From the NCBI GenBank assembly GCA_026936335.1, contig JAPMXV010000044.1, positions 248,001 through 312,000 on the forward strand: a DNA stretch of 64,000 bases. Direction: 5' to 3'. A program made the position numbers and the translations under genes. Shown one piece after another: positions 9,081 to 19,162 of this stretch; the stretch's first letter is position 1, and each line of letters opens with the position of its first letter. Origin of the DNA: Mantamonas sphyraenae (taxonomy: Eukaryota; CRuMs; Mantamonadidae). The notes under the pieces are model-generated. The model had not been told where the DNA came from. It worked only from the letters and a program-made list of their open reading frames with translations, and searched no databases.

Positions 9081-12011
9081 TTGCACCCTTCCCCTTTCCG
9101 GGCTTCCCTTCCTCACCGTCAACCTCCATCTCCGCCTCCTCACGAGCCTCGCTCTCCCCGTCACTCAACATCTCGGACGTATCCTGTTCGTCCACACTGT
9201 CGAACCGCTTCACACTGATCCTCTTTTTGAACTGCACTTGCGAGTTTCGGCGCGGTTCCGCCTTGTGCTTCACCCCGCCACCACTTGTGCCGTACTTCGC
9301 TGCACCATCCGCTTGTTTTTTCAGTGCCTCGTTCTCACTTCGCAGCTCGCGGATCACCTGCCGAAGATTTTCAGACTCCATGGTCAGATTGGCCACCTGT
9401 CGATCTTGCCTGGCCAACTCCAGCTCCCCTTCAAGCACCTCCACACGTGCACGCAGCTCCGCGTTGTCTTCTTCCAGCGCCTCCACAACATCGCCTGTGA
9501 TGGCCGTTTCCGCTTTGCCCTCTCTACGCAACTCCTCGATTTCGTCCTGCTGGCTCTCGTACGACATGGACAACGTGTTGAACGCCTTGGACAGCTTCCC
9601 GTGCGCCTCTTGCAGTCGTTCCATCCCTTCTGCTTTTTCCCGCAGCCGTTGATTCTCGGCCTCCAGCTCCTGCAGAATCTGTACCTGATCGTTGAGGAAC
9701 GCATTTGTCGACTCCAGCTCGGCCACGCTCCCTTCCAGCTCCTGCTGCGCCTTGCTTCCTTCTGTGTGCTCCTGAAGCAGTCGCTTGTACGCCTCGTATA
9801 GGTTGTCGTACCGCACAGACATCAGTTGCAATTCGCTTTCCATCTGACCGTGCTGCTCGCTCAGCGAGTGGTGCTGCATCGCAAGCACCTGATACTCTTT
9901 GCCCAGTTTCGTTTCCCTGTGCTCTCCCGACGCCACTACCTCTCGGTGTTCACCACTCTCCTTGTCCAGCGTCACAGGTAGCATCACATACCCTTCGTGG
10001 CTCTCCCGCACCGTGCATCCCATCGAGCCGGCGTGCTGTTGGCAGCACGAATACCCAGTGATCTTGCGCTGGCCACGCACACCGTTCTCCACCCACACTT
10101 CCACCTCGCCTGGATGGCACACGCACTCGCTCGACCTGCCCAGCGAGAAATACGCTCCGCAATGTGCACATTGCCGCAACGCCTGCTGACTCTCTTCCTC
10201 CAGCAGATGGTACTGGTAGTGGTAGTCGGTATCGCTCAGCACCAGCTCGATCGACTTGCTGTCCACCATCAGCAGCTCCTCACTCGTCATCAGCAGACCC
10301 GTTTCCGCGCGATACAACCTCCAAGAACTGCCCTCCTCGCCTTCATCCGACTCTCCTTCCCCACTCCCGTTGTCCCCGCTGCCAAACTGGTCCCCTTTTG
10401 TCTTGCTGCTGCGTCTCTTGGGCGACCCTTTGACCTTCCTGTGCTTCTGTGCACTTCCGTTGCCGCTGCTGCTGTTGCCTCCAAACGCCCCGTGGCTTCG
10501 GCTGGCGCTTAGGAAAGTTGCGCGAGCCTTGAGTGCTTCCCCCAATATGTGACTCAGTACATTCTCCGGAAAGTGGGAGCCCCACGTGTACACAAGGCGA
10601 CCCACGGGACGGCCCTTGAGCTTCTTGTTGACCGCGCCCGCGCGGCCATTCTCGCGTGTGTTCAGGTACACATGCATCGTCACTGCCTTGTGTTGCTTCT
10701 GAGGAAGTTCAGCAAGCACTTCCTCGGGCTCATAGTCTGCCGCACTGCGTTCGTTTCGGCGTGCAAACTGCACTGGGATGGCAATGTCCCCGACATGACC
10801 GAAGCGTTCGCTGCACGGCAACCAGGGCTCCTCTGCACGCTCGCAGCAGGTAAACATGCCCACGCCAGCATTGTTGCGCAACAGCTCGCCGCTGTGGAAC
10901 CTACACAGGGTGTAGTTGTCTTCGGTACAAAACTGGCTGCCACACTCTTCACACACGCGGATAGCAAGTTGTTGCTCAGCAGGGAGCAAATGTTTGGAGG
11001 GATGGAAGCCCCAGCGAGGGCGAGTGATCACCAGATCCTGATTGCTGGTGAGCTGTGCCGGGTCCGTTACTTCGGCCCCGCTCACAGCGTCCAGCAGCGC
11101 CCACGTATCCGTCGACACGCCGGCCACCATCTTTTCTGGCAGCTTCTTCAGTGCACGTCCCACAATCTCACGGATCGTTAGCTGCGATGCGTGCAGGGAG
11201 ATGGTCAGCTGGAAACGTGGCCGGTTCTTCGCCTTGCTTTTTGCGTTCATGCGAGGCACGCCAGCCTTGGGTGCGTTGTCAAAGAAGTTGAGCGAGAGCA
11301 TGGAGGAACCCGTACCGGGGCCCGATGACGATGACGATGACGATGCGGACGCTGTCGAGTCACGCACGCCGTCTGCGGAGCTTCCCAGAGCGGGCAGCAG
11401 TTTGTTTGTGTTCTGCATTCCTCAGGGTCAGCGCCGGATACGAAAGGCATCTTCTGCTTGCCTCTTCCACGCCCTGTCGACCGCAAACACTCTCCACTTA
11501 CGATACTTGCATACGATGAGTCGCCGTTCGGTGTGCTGGCCGGACGCTTGGCCAGTTTGAGCTTGCGCGGGCGTTTCCTGCGCCCATCCTTGGCCGTGTT
11601 GACGCGCAAGGAGCCAGGTGAGCCCGTGCCGTGCAGCTCTGCGTACGAACGGTTGTCGTCGGCAACCGAGTTGGCACTGGAGTAGCCCGAGCGAGTGCTG
11701 CGCCTGCTGTTGGGTGTGGAAAGACCGCTGCTCAGGGAGCCGGTGCCGCTGCCAAGACCAGGCGAACTTGCGACTGACGAAGGCGATGGGGAGCCCCACG
11801 CTTGTCCTTTGCCTGCCACACGGCGCATGGTGCGGCTGTCCAGCGCCTGGACGGGACGCAGGCCAGTCGACGGCGAGGCGGTGGAGCCGGAAAGCAACAG
11901 GGTCGTCGACGCAGCCAGCAGATCCAAGTCTTCGTCTGTGTCCGCGTCCGACAGCTCCCTACTAATGGGACGCATGCCTGACAGCGGGCTGGAGCGAAAC
12001 GACGATGTCAT
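8374..12011 (-). CDS. CHORD-like, coiled-coil and IQ-repeat protein
   Basis: Large protein of about 1182 residues in two exons, 11502-12011 and 8374-11412 (phase-0 intron). The start at 12011 (MTSSFRSSPLSG) is chosen because the reading frame further upstream has only a GTG. The N-terminus is Ser-rich and disordered. Two Cys/His modules follow, CEECGSQF..HSGE..FTCC..FGH and CAHCGAYF..CHPGE..YSCC..GC..H, which resemble CHORD zinc modules but are irregular. Next comes a long coiled coil, then a C-terminal Lys/Glu-rich region with three intact IQ motifs (ATKIQAQFRGKQARKQ) and one decayed unit. IQ motifs bind calmodulin or light chains. A cytoskeletal or ciliary scaffold is inferred, not shown. 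It is divergent, with 57 bp between start codons, from the coiled-coil gene at 12069. Confidence 0.75.
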
Positions 12012-12068
12012 TTGCACGATTCTGTTTGGTGCGCCTGAGTTGCGCTTTCCTGCGCAACAAAACTTCAC

Positions 12069-15000
12069 ATGTCGGCCAGACTTGTGGCCCTGGAGGATTT
12101 GCTGCAGGAACGTGGCGATCGTTTGAGCTCGTCGACGTCACGAGCCCACGAACGCGCTTCACTGTCGCGGTCACGACGCAGGGAAAGCCACTCCGGGATG
12201 GGGAGCGGCAACCCGGAACCACCCAGTGAACTGGTGGTGGGCAATGCGTCGTTGCTGGCGGAGGAACAGCATCAGGGGATGGTGGATGACGAGTCGATGC
12301 AGCAGCTGAGTCTGCCTGGCATGGCTGGGATGCGCGATTCGCAAAAGCGAATGAGCAGCCGACGACGAGCTGCACAGGCACACGCTTCCAGCGACGTCGA
12401 CTCGGCAGACGGCACCATTGGTATCTTGGAACAGCTGTCTGCGGAGCATAGTCGCAGCGCACGCATTGTACAGGCGTCGGCCAGACGCAATCCGCAGCAG
12501 CTGGCACACATGGAAGCGAGTCTGCCTCGGTCGCCGCACGTCTTCCCGTCCACAGGACGCACTCTGAAGCATGTGCAGGAACGCAGCTCGATCAAGAACA
12601 TGGCCCCAGCACTGAAAAAGCGCCTTCGTGAGCGCAAAGTGGACCACGTGCACGTGGTGAGCCGTGAGGACACGGAGAAGCAGCGGCGGTTGCTGAGGTG
12701 GGTTTTAGCAACGGCCAGATGGGTGCCGACTCCGCACGAGAAGCGGCCGCCTCCACCCCCCACGCTGACACCTTGCCCATGTACACACTGCTACGCGTAA
12801 TCTTGGCACACAGTTCTACAAAGCAGGGGTCGACAGGTGTACATAGCATGCAGAGGCTGGAGCAGTTACGACGAGTGCCGCAAGTGGACACTCGCACGCC
12901 GCTGGTAGGGTCTGGCGGAGAGGGTGAGTCCACAAGCACAAGCGTGTCTGCACGCATGCGTCACTTGGACACAAGCGACATGTTTCGCGAAGAGTTCCAG
13001 CTGCCAAACTACGAGGGAGCCAAGACGGAGAACTGGGGCCGGGTACTGGCAGGCGTCAAATCGGCACACCATTGGGCAGCCGAGGCATTCCGCAAGGGGA
13101 GCAAGAGCAAACTGGACCATCGCATGAAGGCGTCGGATCTGGTGTTGTATTACGACAACGCAGTGGCAGATGCGATGCACAAACACGCGCTGGACCCGCC
13201 GAGGGAGCAGCACAAGGCATTGGCCGAAATCAACGGGGAGGTGTTTGTTCTGTTGCAGAAACAGGTGCAAGAACGGTGTGGCGAACACGGCGAACTGCTC
13301 AGCAAGCTGTGGGACAGCCATCGATCACTGAACGCAGCGCAGCTGGGCGATGTGGAGGAGCACTATCAACGCGAGTACCGCAAGCAAGTGGACGACATCG
13401 AAGAGCAAAGTGAGTGATTGCATGAGCACAGACTGCACAGGGATTGTGTTGGAGTGGGATGGCATGATGGGGGATGAGGGATGCTCATGCTCACACACAC
13501 ACAAACACCTCGGCAGTTCAACGCGATCACAAGGTGCTTGTGAATGACCTGCGCGTTGCACACGAACGCGAAGCGGCAGAGTGGGCTGCGTTGAATCAGC
13601 AGCTGAAGCAGGTGACGCAAGTGTTGAAGAAAGAGCTGCGCAAATCGGAACGACGGATGGTCAACGTGGAGAACCAGTTCCAGTTTTACAAGTTCATTGA
13701 GGAGGACCAAACACGGCTGAGGCGGGTTCTGGCCAACAAAGACGAGGAGATTGCCGAGTTGCACAGTGTGTTGAACCAGTTTGAGCAGCTGCTGGGCGAA
13801 CTTCGCAACAGCTTTGAGAGCGGCACCGTGCCAGACTTTTCCATGGGCAACTTTCTGTCGCGCTCCTCCTCCGGAGCTGACGCGGGCGGCGCCGGTGGGT
13901 CTGCACGTCGCAGTGTTGAGTATGACGTGGGTCCACGTGGCTCGGGAAAGGTCCCGGAGCAGAACAAGCCTGTGGTGAAGCCCGGGCTTGTGGCGCCGGT
14001 GGCATTTGGCATCCAGGACGACACGAGGCAAGAAGACGAGGAAGAAGAATCGTCACGCAAGCCCAAGTACGTCAACAACTTCCAGTTCCTTCGATGGAAG
14101 AAGGACATCGAAGTGGTGCGTCGTTCGGTGATCGAGAAGCTGGAACGCGAGGCACGGGATCAGGAGCAGGGTCCCGTGGAGCAGGTGCAGCCCATCACGC
14201 TGGAATTTCACATTGTGGAGCCGCCGCCCAAGGAGACGGCCGAGTTTGAGTGCCAGTTCCCGGAGGGGGCCACGCTTGATCCGCGCAAGAAGCGCAAGAA
14301 GAAGAAAAAGGAAAACTGGAAGGCGCTGTGGTCCACCATCCACGCGGACGGCGCAGATGCAGAGGCAAGCAAGACGGTGAAGCACATTTGCAAGCTCATC
14401 AACAGCGTGTACGCACAAAAGGTGATGGAAGACGAGAGTGCGGACGCACAGTTCACGGCGCGGGTGTCGATGGAAAAGTTCATCTACCAGATGTTCCACA
14501 ACAAGTACGGCCTGAAGGAGCTGGCGGAACGGAATGTGGTGGAACTCATGGGCAATTGCGCAAAGTATGCGGGTGCCCACAAGAAGATTCGGCTGTTTGC
14601 GACGTTGTGCAACATCAACAGTGAGGCCGAGTGTTCGGCAAGCGACCTGAACTTCTTCCTGCACGTGTTTCGTCACGTGCAGCGCGTGCAGGAGATCAAC
14701 GACGACGCCACACAGGCACTGGGCATTGAAAAGGCAAACAAGATTGCCCGCTTTGTGTTTGGCGAACACATGAGCAGCCCCGCGCTGTTCCGCTTTGTGG
14801 CCGGCCTGCAAGACTTTGTGTACATCAAGCCGCGCCCCGGTGGCACCAGCAAGAAGAGCAAGTGGAGCGCGGCGGGGATTGCGGCACGCCGGCAATCGAA
14901 CACGCTGGGTGTGCCCGGGATGGGCAACAGCATGCGTCGCAGCGCGTCGTCCGGGAGCGCAAGCAGCGGGAGCAGTTCAGAGGAGGAGGAGAATGAGGAT

Positions 15001-15741
15001 GCGGAAATCACGGCCACTGCACGTGCCGCAGCCGCGCTGATGAACGCCAAGATTGCGGTTGGTGTCGGCGGCGGCGGCGGCGACAAGCGTCTGTCGTTTG
15101 CAAGTACGGTGGGCTCTGTGACGTCCAACGTGCCCACGTTTGCGGAAGGGTTTGAGATGATCACTGTGGACGACTTTCTGGAGTACATGCTGGAAGAGTG
15201 GCAGCGAGGCAAGTACGACAAGTCGTTCCACGTCAAGCTTGCGTTGGCGGGCGACTCGCGTGGAGCTGGGTTCCTGACATGGGTGGATTTCGAGCACATG
15301 GTCAAGTTGGCGCTGCCAAACGCAAAGCAGGACGAGCTGATGCACACGTTTGGCATGCGTGCAGTGGCCAACGAGGAACTGGGGGCCACAGTGATGACCC
15401 GTGAGCATTGCGTGGAGGTGCTGGAGCAGTATGGCGTACCGGTGATGTTTATGACTGCAGACGACCTGAAAACGACCACGGTGGCCGAACTGGAGGACGA
15501 GTGGCGTCAGATGGAAGCCAAGGTGGAACATGAGATGGAGGTGTTGATGGAAGAGGGTCAACAGGAGGCGGCTTTGTTTCTGGAAATGCGACGCACTCGC
15601 TTCTGGGAGCTTGTGAGCGAAAGTGACATCCATGTGCAGGTTGTGTGGTTGGCGTTGAAGCTTGTTCAGTGCATGATGACCAACCTGGCCAAGCAGAGAA
15701 AGGTGCAAAAGGGAGCAGGAAAGGGACACCACAGGCGCTGA
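12069..15741 (+). CDS. Large coiled-coil protein with EF-hand-like C-terminus
   Basis: Three exons, 12069-12697, 12814-13409 and 13517-15741, give 1149 residues with matching phases. The first 300 residues are basic and low-complexity. The middle holds a conserved-looking segment (MFREEFQLPNYEGAKTENW), a coiled coil (about 400-540), and a globular block with KTVKHICKLINSVYAQKV and FIYQMFHNKYGLKELAERNVVELM. The C-terminal 250 residues have EF-hand-like helices (FEMITVDDFLEYMLEEW, GFLTWVDFEHMVKLAL) without perfect calcium loops. Proteins of this build are frequent among flagellar components of protists, which is only a suggestion. It shares a 57-bp divergent spacer with the IQ-repeat gene. Confidence 0.7.
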
Positions 15742-15771
15742 GGAACCAAACAAAAACCTGCAGGAGAAGCC

Positions 15772-16509
15772 ATGGAGGCACGCAATAGGAAAGTGAGGCG
15801 GTTTGCCATGTTGGATGTGCTGGTCCAGCTGGGTTGGATGGGAGTGGGCATAGGGGTGCAGTCAAGCAGCGGCCTGTACGTCACTCTCCTTGTGGCTGCT
15901 GTGCTCAATGTTGCATGCGCCGTGTACATGTTGGTGCGCATGGGTGGCGGGGCGCCCAAGTTTGAGCAGGCAGCGACGGTGCGGTTCACAGGTCTGTTTG
16001 TAGGGCTGGCGCTGGACACGGCTGCGGTGGGACAGGGGTTATCCAACTTTGTCGAGTCGTTCGTGGAGATGAAGCTGTCCGACCGGGTGGGCATGTTCCT
16101 GTCGGCAATGCTGATCATTATGACGGCGTCCATGATGGTGAGCTGGCGTGCGTTGAACATGGCGCTGCTGGAAGGCGTACACAAACGCAGAGCCGCGGCA
16201 GTTGATGACGCAGCAACGGACGGCCAAGACGAGCAACCACAGCCGGGAGACGGCGTGTACAGTGTGGGAAGCGCAGATGACGACGAAGACGAGGCCGAGG
16301 GAGATGCACGTGATGCAGCAGATGCGCCGCAGCCTTCTTCGGCGTCGGTGGAGGTTCAGTCGTCTGGCGTGGCCTCCGACGTGTCTGCAGGAGGCAGTGC
16401 ACAGGGTGGAACCACACAGGTGGAAGGGGGAGAATCACAAGTGAGTGTCGCGAGTGTGGATGTGATTGTGGAAGGCCAGGATGAGGATGACGGGGGTGTG
16501 CGGGTGTGA
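15772..16509 (+). CDS. Four-helix membrane protein with acidic tail
   Basis: Intronless, 245 residues, starting 30 bp after the stop of the preceding gene. Four predicted helices span about residues 13-35, 38-58, 68-90 and 105-127; a cytosolic Asp/Glu/Ser/Val-rich tail of about 110 residues follows. No family is recognised. The layout (four helices, short loops, long disordered tail) resembles the cluster at 57.4-62.1 kb, but the CGCC motif of that group is absent. Confidence 0.7.
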   Translation: MEARNRKVRRFAMLDVLVQLGWMGVGIGVQSSSGLYVTLLVAAVLNVACAVYMLVRMGGGAPKFEQAATVRFTGLFVGLALDTAAVGQGLSNFVESFVEMKLSDRVGMFLSAMLIIMTASMMVSWRALNMALLEGVHKRRAAAVDDAATDGQDEQPQPGDGVYSVGSADDDEDEAEGDARDAADAPQPSSASVEVQSSGVASDVSAGGSAQGGTTQVEGGESQVSVASVDVIVEGQDEDDGGVRV

Positions 16510-16547
16510 TGGCAATGATCATGTTCCATTTTTCGCCGCATTGCTCA

Positions 16548-18122
16548 TCACCCACTGCCGTTGAGGATCTCAATGTACTTGTCCAGCCTATGGCACGAGA
16601 CAAAGAGGAAGAGGTTGGACGGCGAGAGGCTGCAGCACCACGAGGTGCAGGAGTGGCAGGTGACCAACTTTTCGCCCGCCACGTGCGTGTAGCCCATGGA
16701 CTGGGGTGGCACCTTGGACACCACATCCGTGCCTGTCTTGGTGGATCCAAGACGGAAGCCATCACCGCTGTTGTCATCGTCGCTGCTGCTGCTGCTGCTG
16801 CTCTTCTTGCTGCTGCGGCGGAAAAACCAAGCGTTCTCGTCGGCCACGTCCTCCTCGTCAGCCTGATCCTCCTCATCGTCCGAGTCGCTGTCGTCCGAGT
16901 CGCTGTCCTGGAGCAACGAGTGGAGCACCTCTTCTTCGGTGGCAGTAGGCACGGCCTGCAACGTGCGCAGCAACTTCAGATGTTCCTGCGGTTCCTTGAG
17001 CATGCGCTCCATCACGTGGCGCTCGTGCTGCTCGTCCTCCGTCTCATTGCTGTCCGTGTCAAACAGACAGCCGCGTGTCTTGTACTGTCCGACATAGCGC
17101 GTGGTCTTGGTGCCAAGTCGCGCGTTGTACTCGCTGGCAAACGTAGCATCGCCCTCACGAGGCGATCCAAAAGTGACGACCTTGCGCACATTGCCGTTGA
17201 GGAAGGTGCTGAGGTCCAGCGCAGCGTAGATGGCGAGCACGCCGCCCAGCGAGTGGCCGCCCATGTGGAAGCGGTAGCCCTGGCTGCGCAGACGCGTCAC
17301 AGTGCTCATGTACTTGCTCGTGCTGCGCACAGAGTTGTACGCAGTCAGGAAGCCGCGGTGGGCCTTGCCACGCACGCACTGAGTGCCGAAGCACGCCTTG
17401 ACGAGACCAACGGCAAAGTTGGTCTGCACCCAGTCCTTCAGAAACTCGCTCCACGAGGACTTTTCAGAGCCGCGGAACATAATGTAGGCATCCTTGGTGC
17501 CCTCCTTGGTCAGGATCATTCCCTCGGCGCCGGACGACGGGCGAAACGCGTGCTCCATCTTGAAGAACGTGTCGCGGCCCGACTGCTTGAAGCGAACACG
17601 CTCACCATCCTTCCAGGGGTTGGAACGATCGTAGGCAAGCTTGGAAAGGTACACATACGTCTTGTCGCCGCTGTACTCGCCGTAGTAGTGGCCGCGCGCG
17701 TCCTTGATTGCACCGTTGTGGACACCAGCGTTGTCAGAATCGGAAATCAGCTCGGCCTGGTCCGGGTCAATCACATGGGTGGCGCGGTACAGCATGCGGG
17801 CAGCTGTGTGTGTGTGTGTGGCCGGGTGAGCAAAGGAAAGGGGGGGTGGTTTTCCACCGAAACACGCAGAATGTGCTGAGCTGGAGGGTTTTTCTCAGGC
17901 GTCCAACGCACCACTGGGACTTCGTTGCACGAGCTGCATGACGTCACCGCCACGGTGAAGCGTGTCTTGAATGCGGTCAAGGGTCATCACGTCCTCGATA
18001 TCCTCGGCGTCGAGGCCGTGCTTTTGGAGCAGTTCCTGGCGCATCTCCAGCAGGGACGGGCGAGCGAGGCATCCTGCAGCCAGAACGACCAGCAATGCAA
18101 TGACTACAGTTGGTCGTGACAT
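16548..18122 (-). CDS. Secreted class 3 (Rhizomucor-type) lipase
   Basis: Alpha/beta-hydrolase that would hydrolyse acylglycerols or phospholipids outside the cell or in food vacuoles. Two exons, 17912-18122 and 16548-17803 (phase 1), give 488 residues. Exon 1 encodes a signal peptide (MSRPTVVIALLVVLAAGCLA) and a propeptide-like helix. Exon 2 has the lipase_3 core: KLAYD, AYIMFRGS (oxyanion strand), GKAHRGFLTAY and the nucleophile elbow GHSLGG, then VVTFGSPREGD with the likely catalytic Asp region. A Ser/Asp/Glu-rich insertion (about residues 365-420) separates the core from a C-terminal Cys-rich stretch, so the catalytic His is not certain. It is divergent from ML copy B, 81 bp between starts. 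Confidence 0.85.
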
Positions 18123-18203
18123 GCTGGGTAGGGGTGGTTGTGGGTGTGGTTTGTGTGCATGCCAGGGCGACGGTGAGGCCACAAAAACCCAACCCTCAAA
18201 ACG

Positions 18204-18917
18204 ATGAAGACAATCACTTTTGCAATGACCCTTCTGGTGCTGGTGGCCTTTGCCCAGGCGGACATCTGGTCGTACTGTGGCACGAGTGCTGACCACTTCA
18301 CCATCAAGAACGTGACGATTGTGCCGGACCCGCCCACGAAGAACAGCCACATCAACATCACGGCTGATGGCACCCTGGGTGAGTGCAGAGACGAGTGTGA
18401 AGACGAAGGTGGAGAGTGGCCGGGCACAGAGACGGACGCATAGAGGCTGGAAGGAGTGTGGAAAGAGAGTGCAAGATTCACGCGAAAGAGGAGAGGGCAG
18501 AAAACGGCTTTCGGGCCAACGTAGACACTGACACAGTTGCACGTGCACGCTTCCAATGCACCACACAGACGAGGAAGTGACTGACGGCAAGGCAAACATC
18601 CTGCTGTACTTCAGCGGAATCAAGATTCTGGACAAAACGGTGGGTCAAGTTTGGGTGATGGGGATAAGATTCAACGTTTTGGGCGGGCGAGTGAAGTAGA
18701 AACTGACACATGAGCATGCGGGGGGAACACACAACAGTACGACGCATGCACACTGGACCCGCAGATCAAGTGCCCGTTCCCCAAGGGACCGACGACGCTG
18801 AAGGTGTCTGAGTTTCTGCCGAGCGACGTGCCGAGTGGACACTACACGGGCACGGTGACTCTGAACGACCAGAACAACTCGGAGATCACGTGCATCAAGC
18901 TGGATTTTCATCTGTAA
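18204..18917 (+). CDS. Secreted ML-domain lipid-binding protein, copy B
   Basis: Paralogue of the gene at 7505-8213, 141 residues, exons 18204-18378, 18569-18639 and 18738-18917 with the same phases. The signal peptide is identical. The few replacements include NSSIT to NSHIN, AHILL to ANILL, DNT to DKT and KVDF to KLDF; all cysteines are kept, so it is likely functional. Its upstream DNA is unrelated to that of copy A beyond about 28 bp and lies in the 81-bp gap shared with the divergent lipase. The second intron has a different first half from copy A. Confidence 0.85.
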
Positions 18918-18975
18918 ACACCCGTTTTGTGTGTCCAATGCTGTGTGCTGTCTTGTGCGGTGGGGGGTTTGATTT

Positions 18976-19084
18976 TCACTGGATTTGGGCAAGGTCTTTG
19001 CGGAGGAGGATCATGCTGGTCTGGAGATCCGGGACGTCGCCTGTCTCTGGGTCGACGTCGGGCACCTGAAGGGAATGGTGGGAG
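18976..19084 (-). pseudogene. 3' remnant of the FW-domain gene
   Basis: The last 35 codons and stop of the gene at 5992-7449 (SLQVPDVDPETG to KDLAQIQ), carried along by the inverted duplication. The reading frame is intact but has no FW core or proper start, so it is probably just a passenger that may serve as the 3' flank of ML copy B. The remaining 78 bp to the next ATG at 19163 presumably holds the protease promoter. Confidence 0.85.
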
Positions 19085-19162
19085 GCACAGGACTCTGGCG
19101 TCCGAGCGCGGTCGTGCGCAATCTTTCCCGTTCGTCGTTTCGCCCTCGTCCTGTCAGTCACC

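Larger units (their letters stand above)
18176..19084. repeat. Inverted segmental duplication, copy B
   Basis: Reverse-oriented copy of 7341-8242. It holds a full ML gene, the spacer and a 35-codon remnant of the FW gene. Homology starts at the shared string CACAAAAACCCAAC just upstream of the ML ATG and ends at GGGAG near 19084, where copy A continues into the FW domain and copy B into unrelated DNA. Confidence 0.9.

Noticed and set aside
8248..9801. Plus-strand frame rich in Leu/Phe that looks like a membrane protein
   Set aside because: Antisense of the Lys/Glu-rich IQ protein; pyrimidine tracts translate as Leu/Phe/Ser runs.
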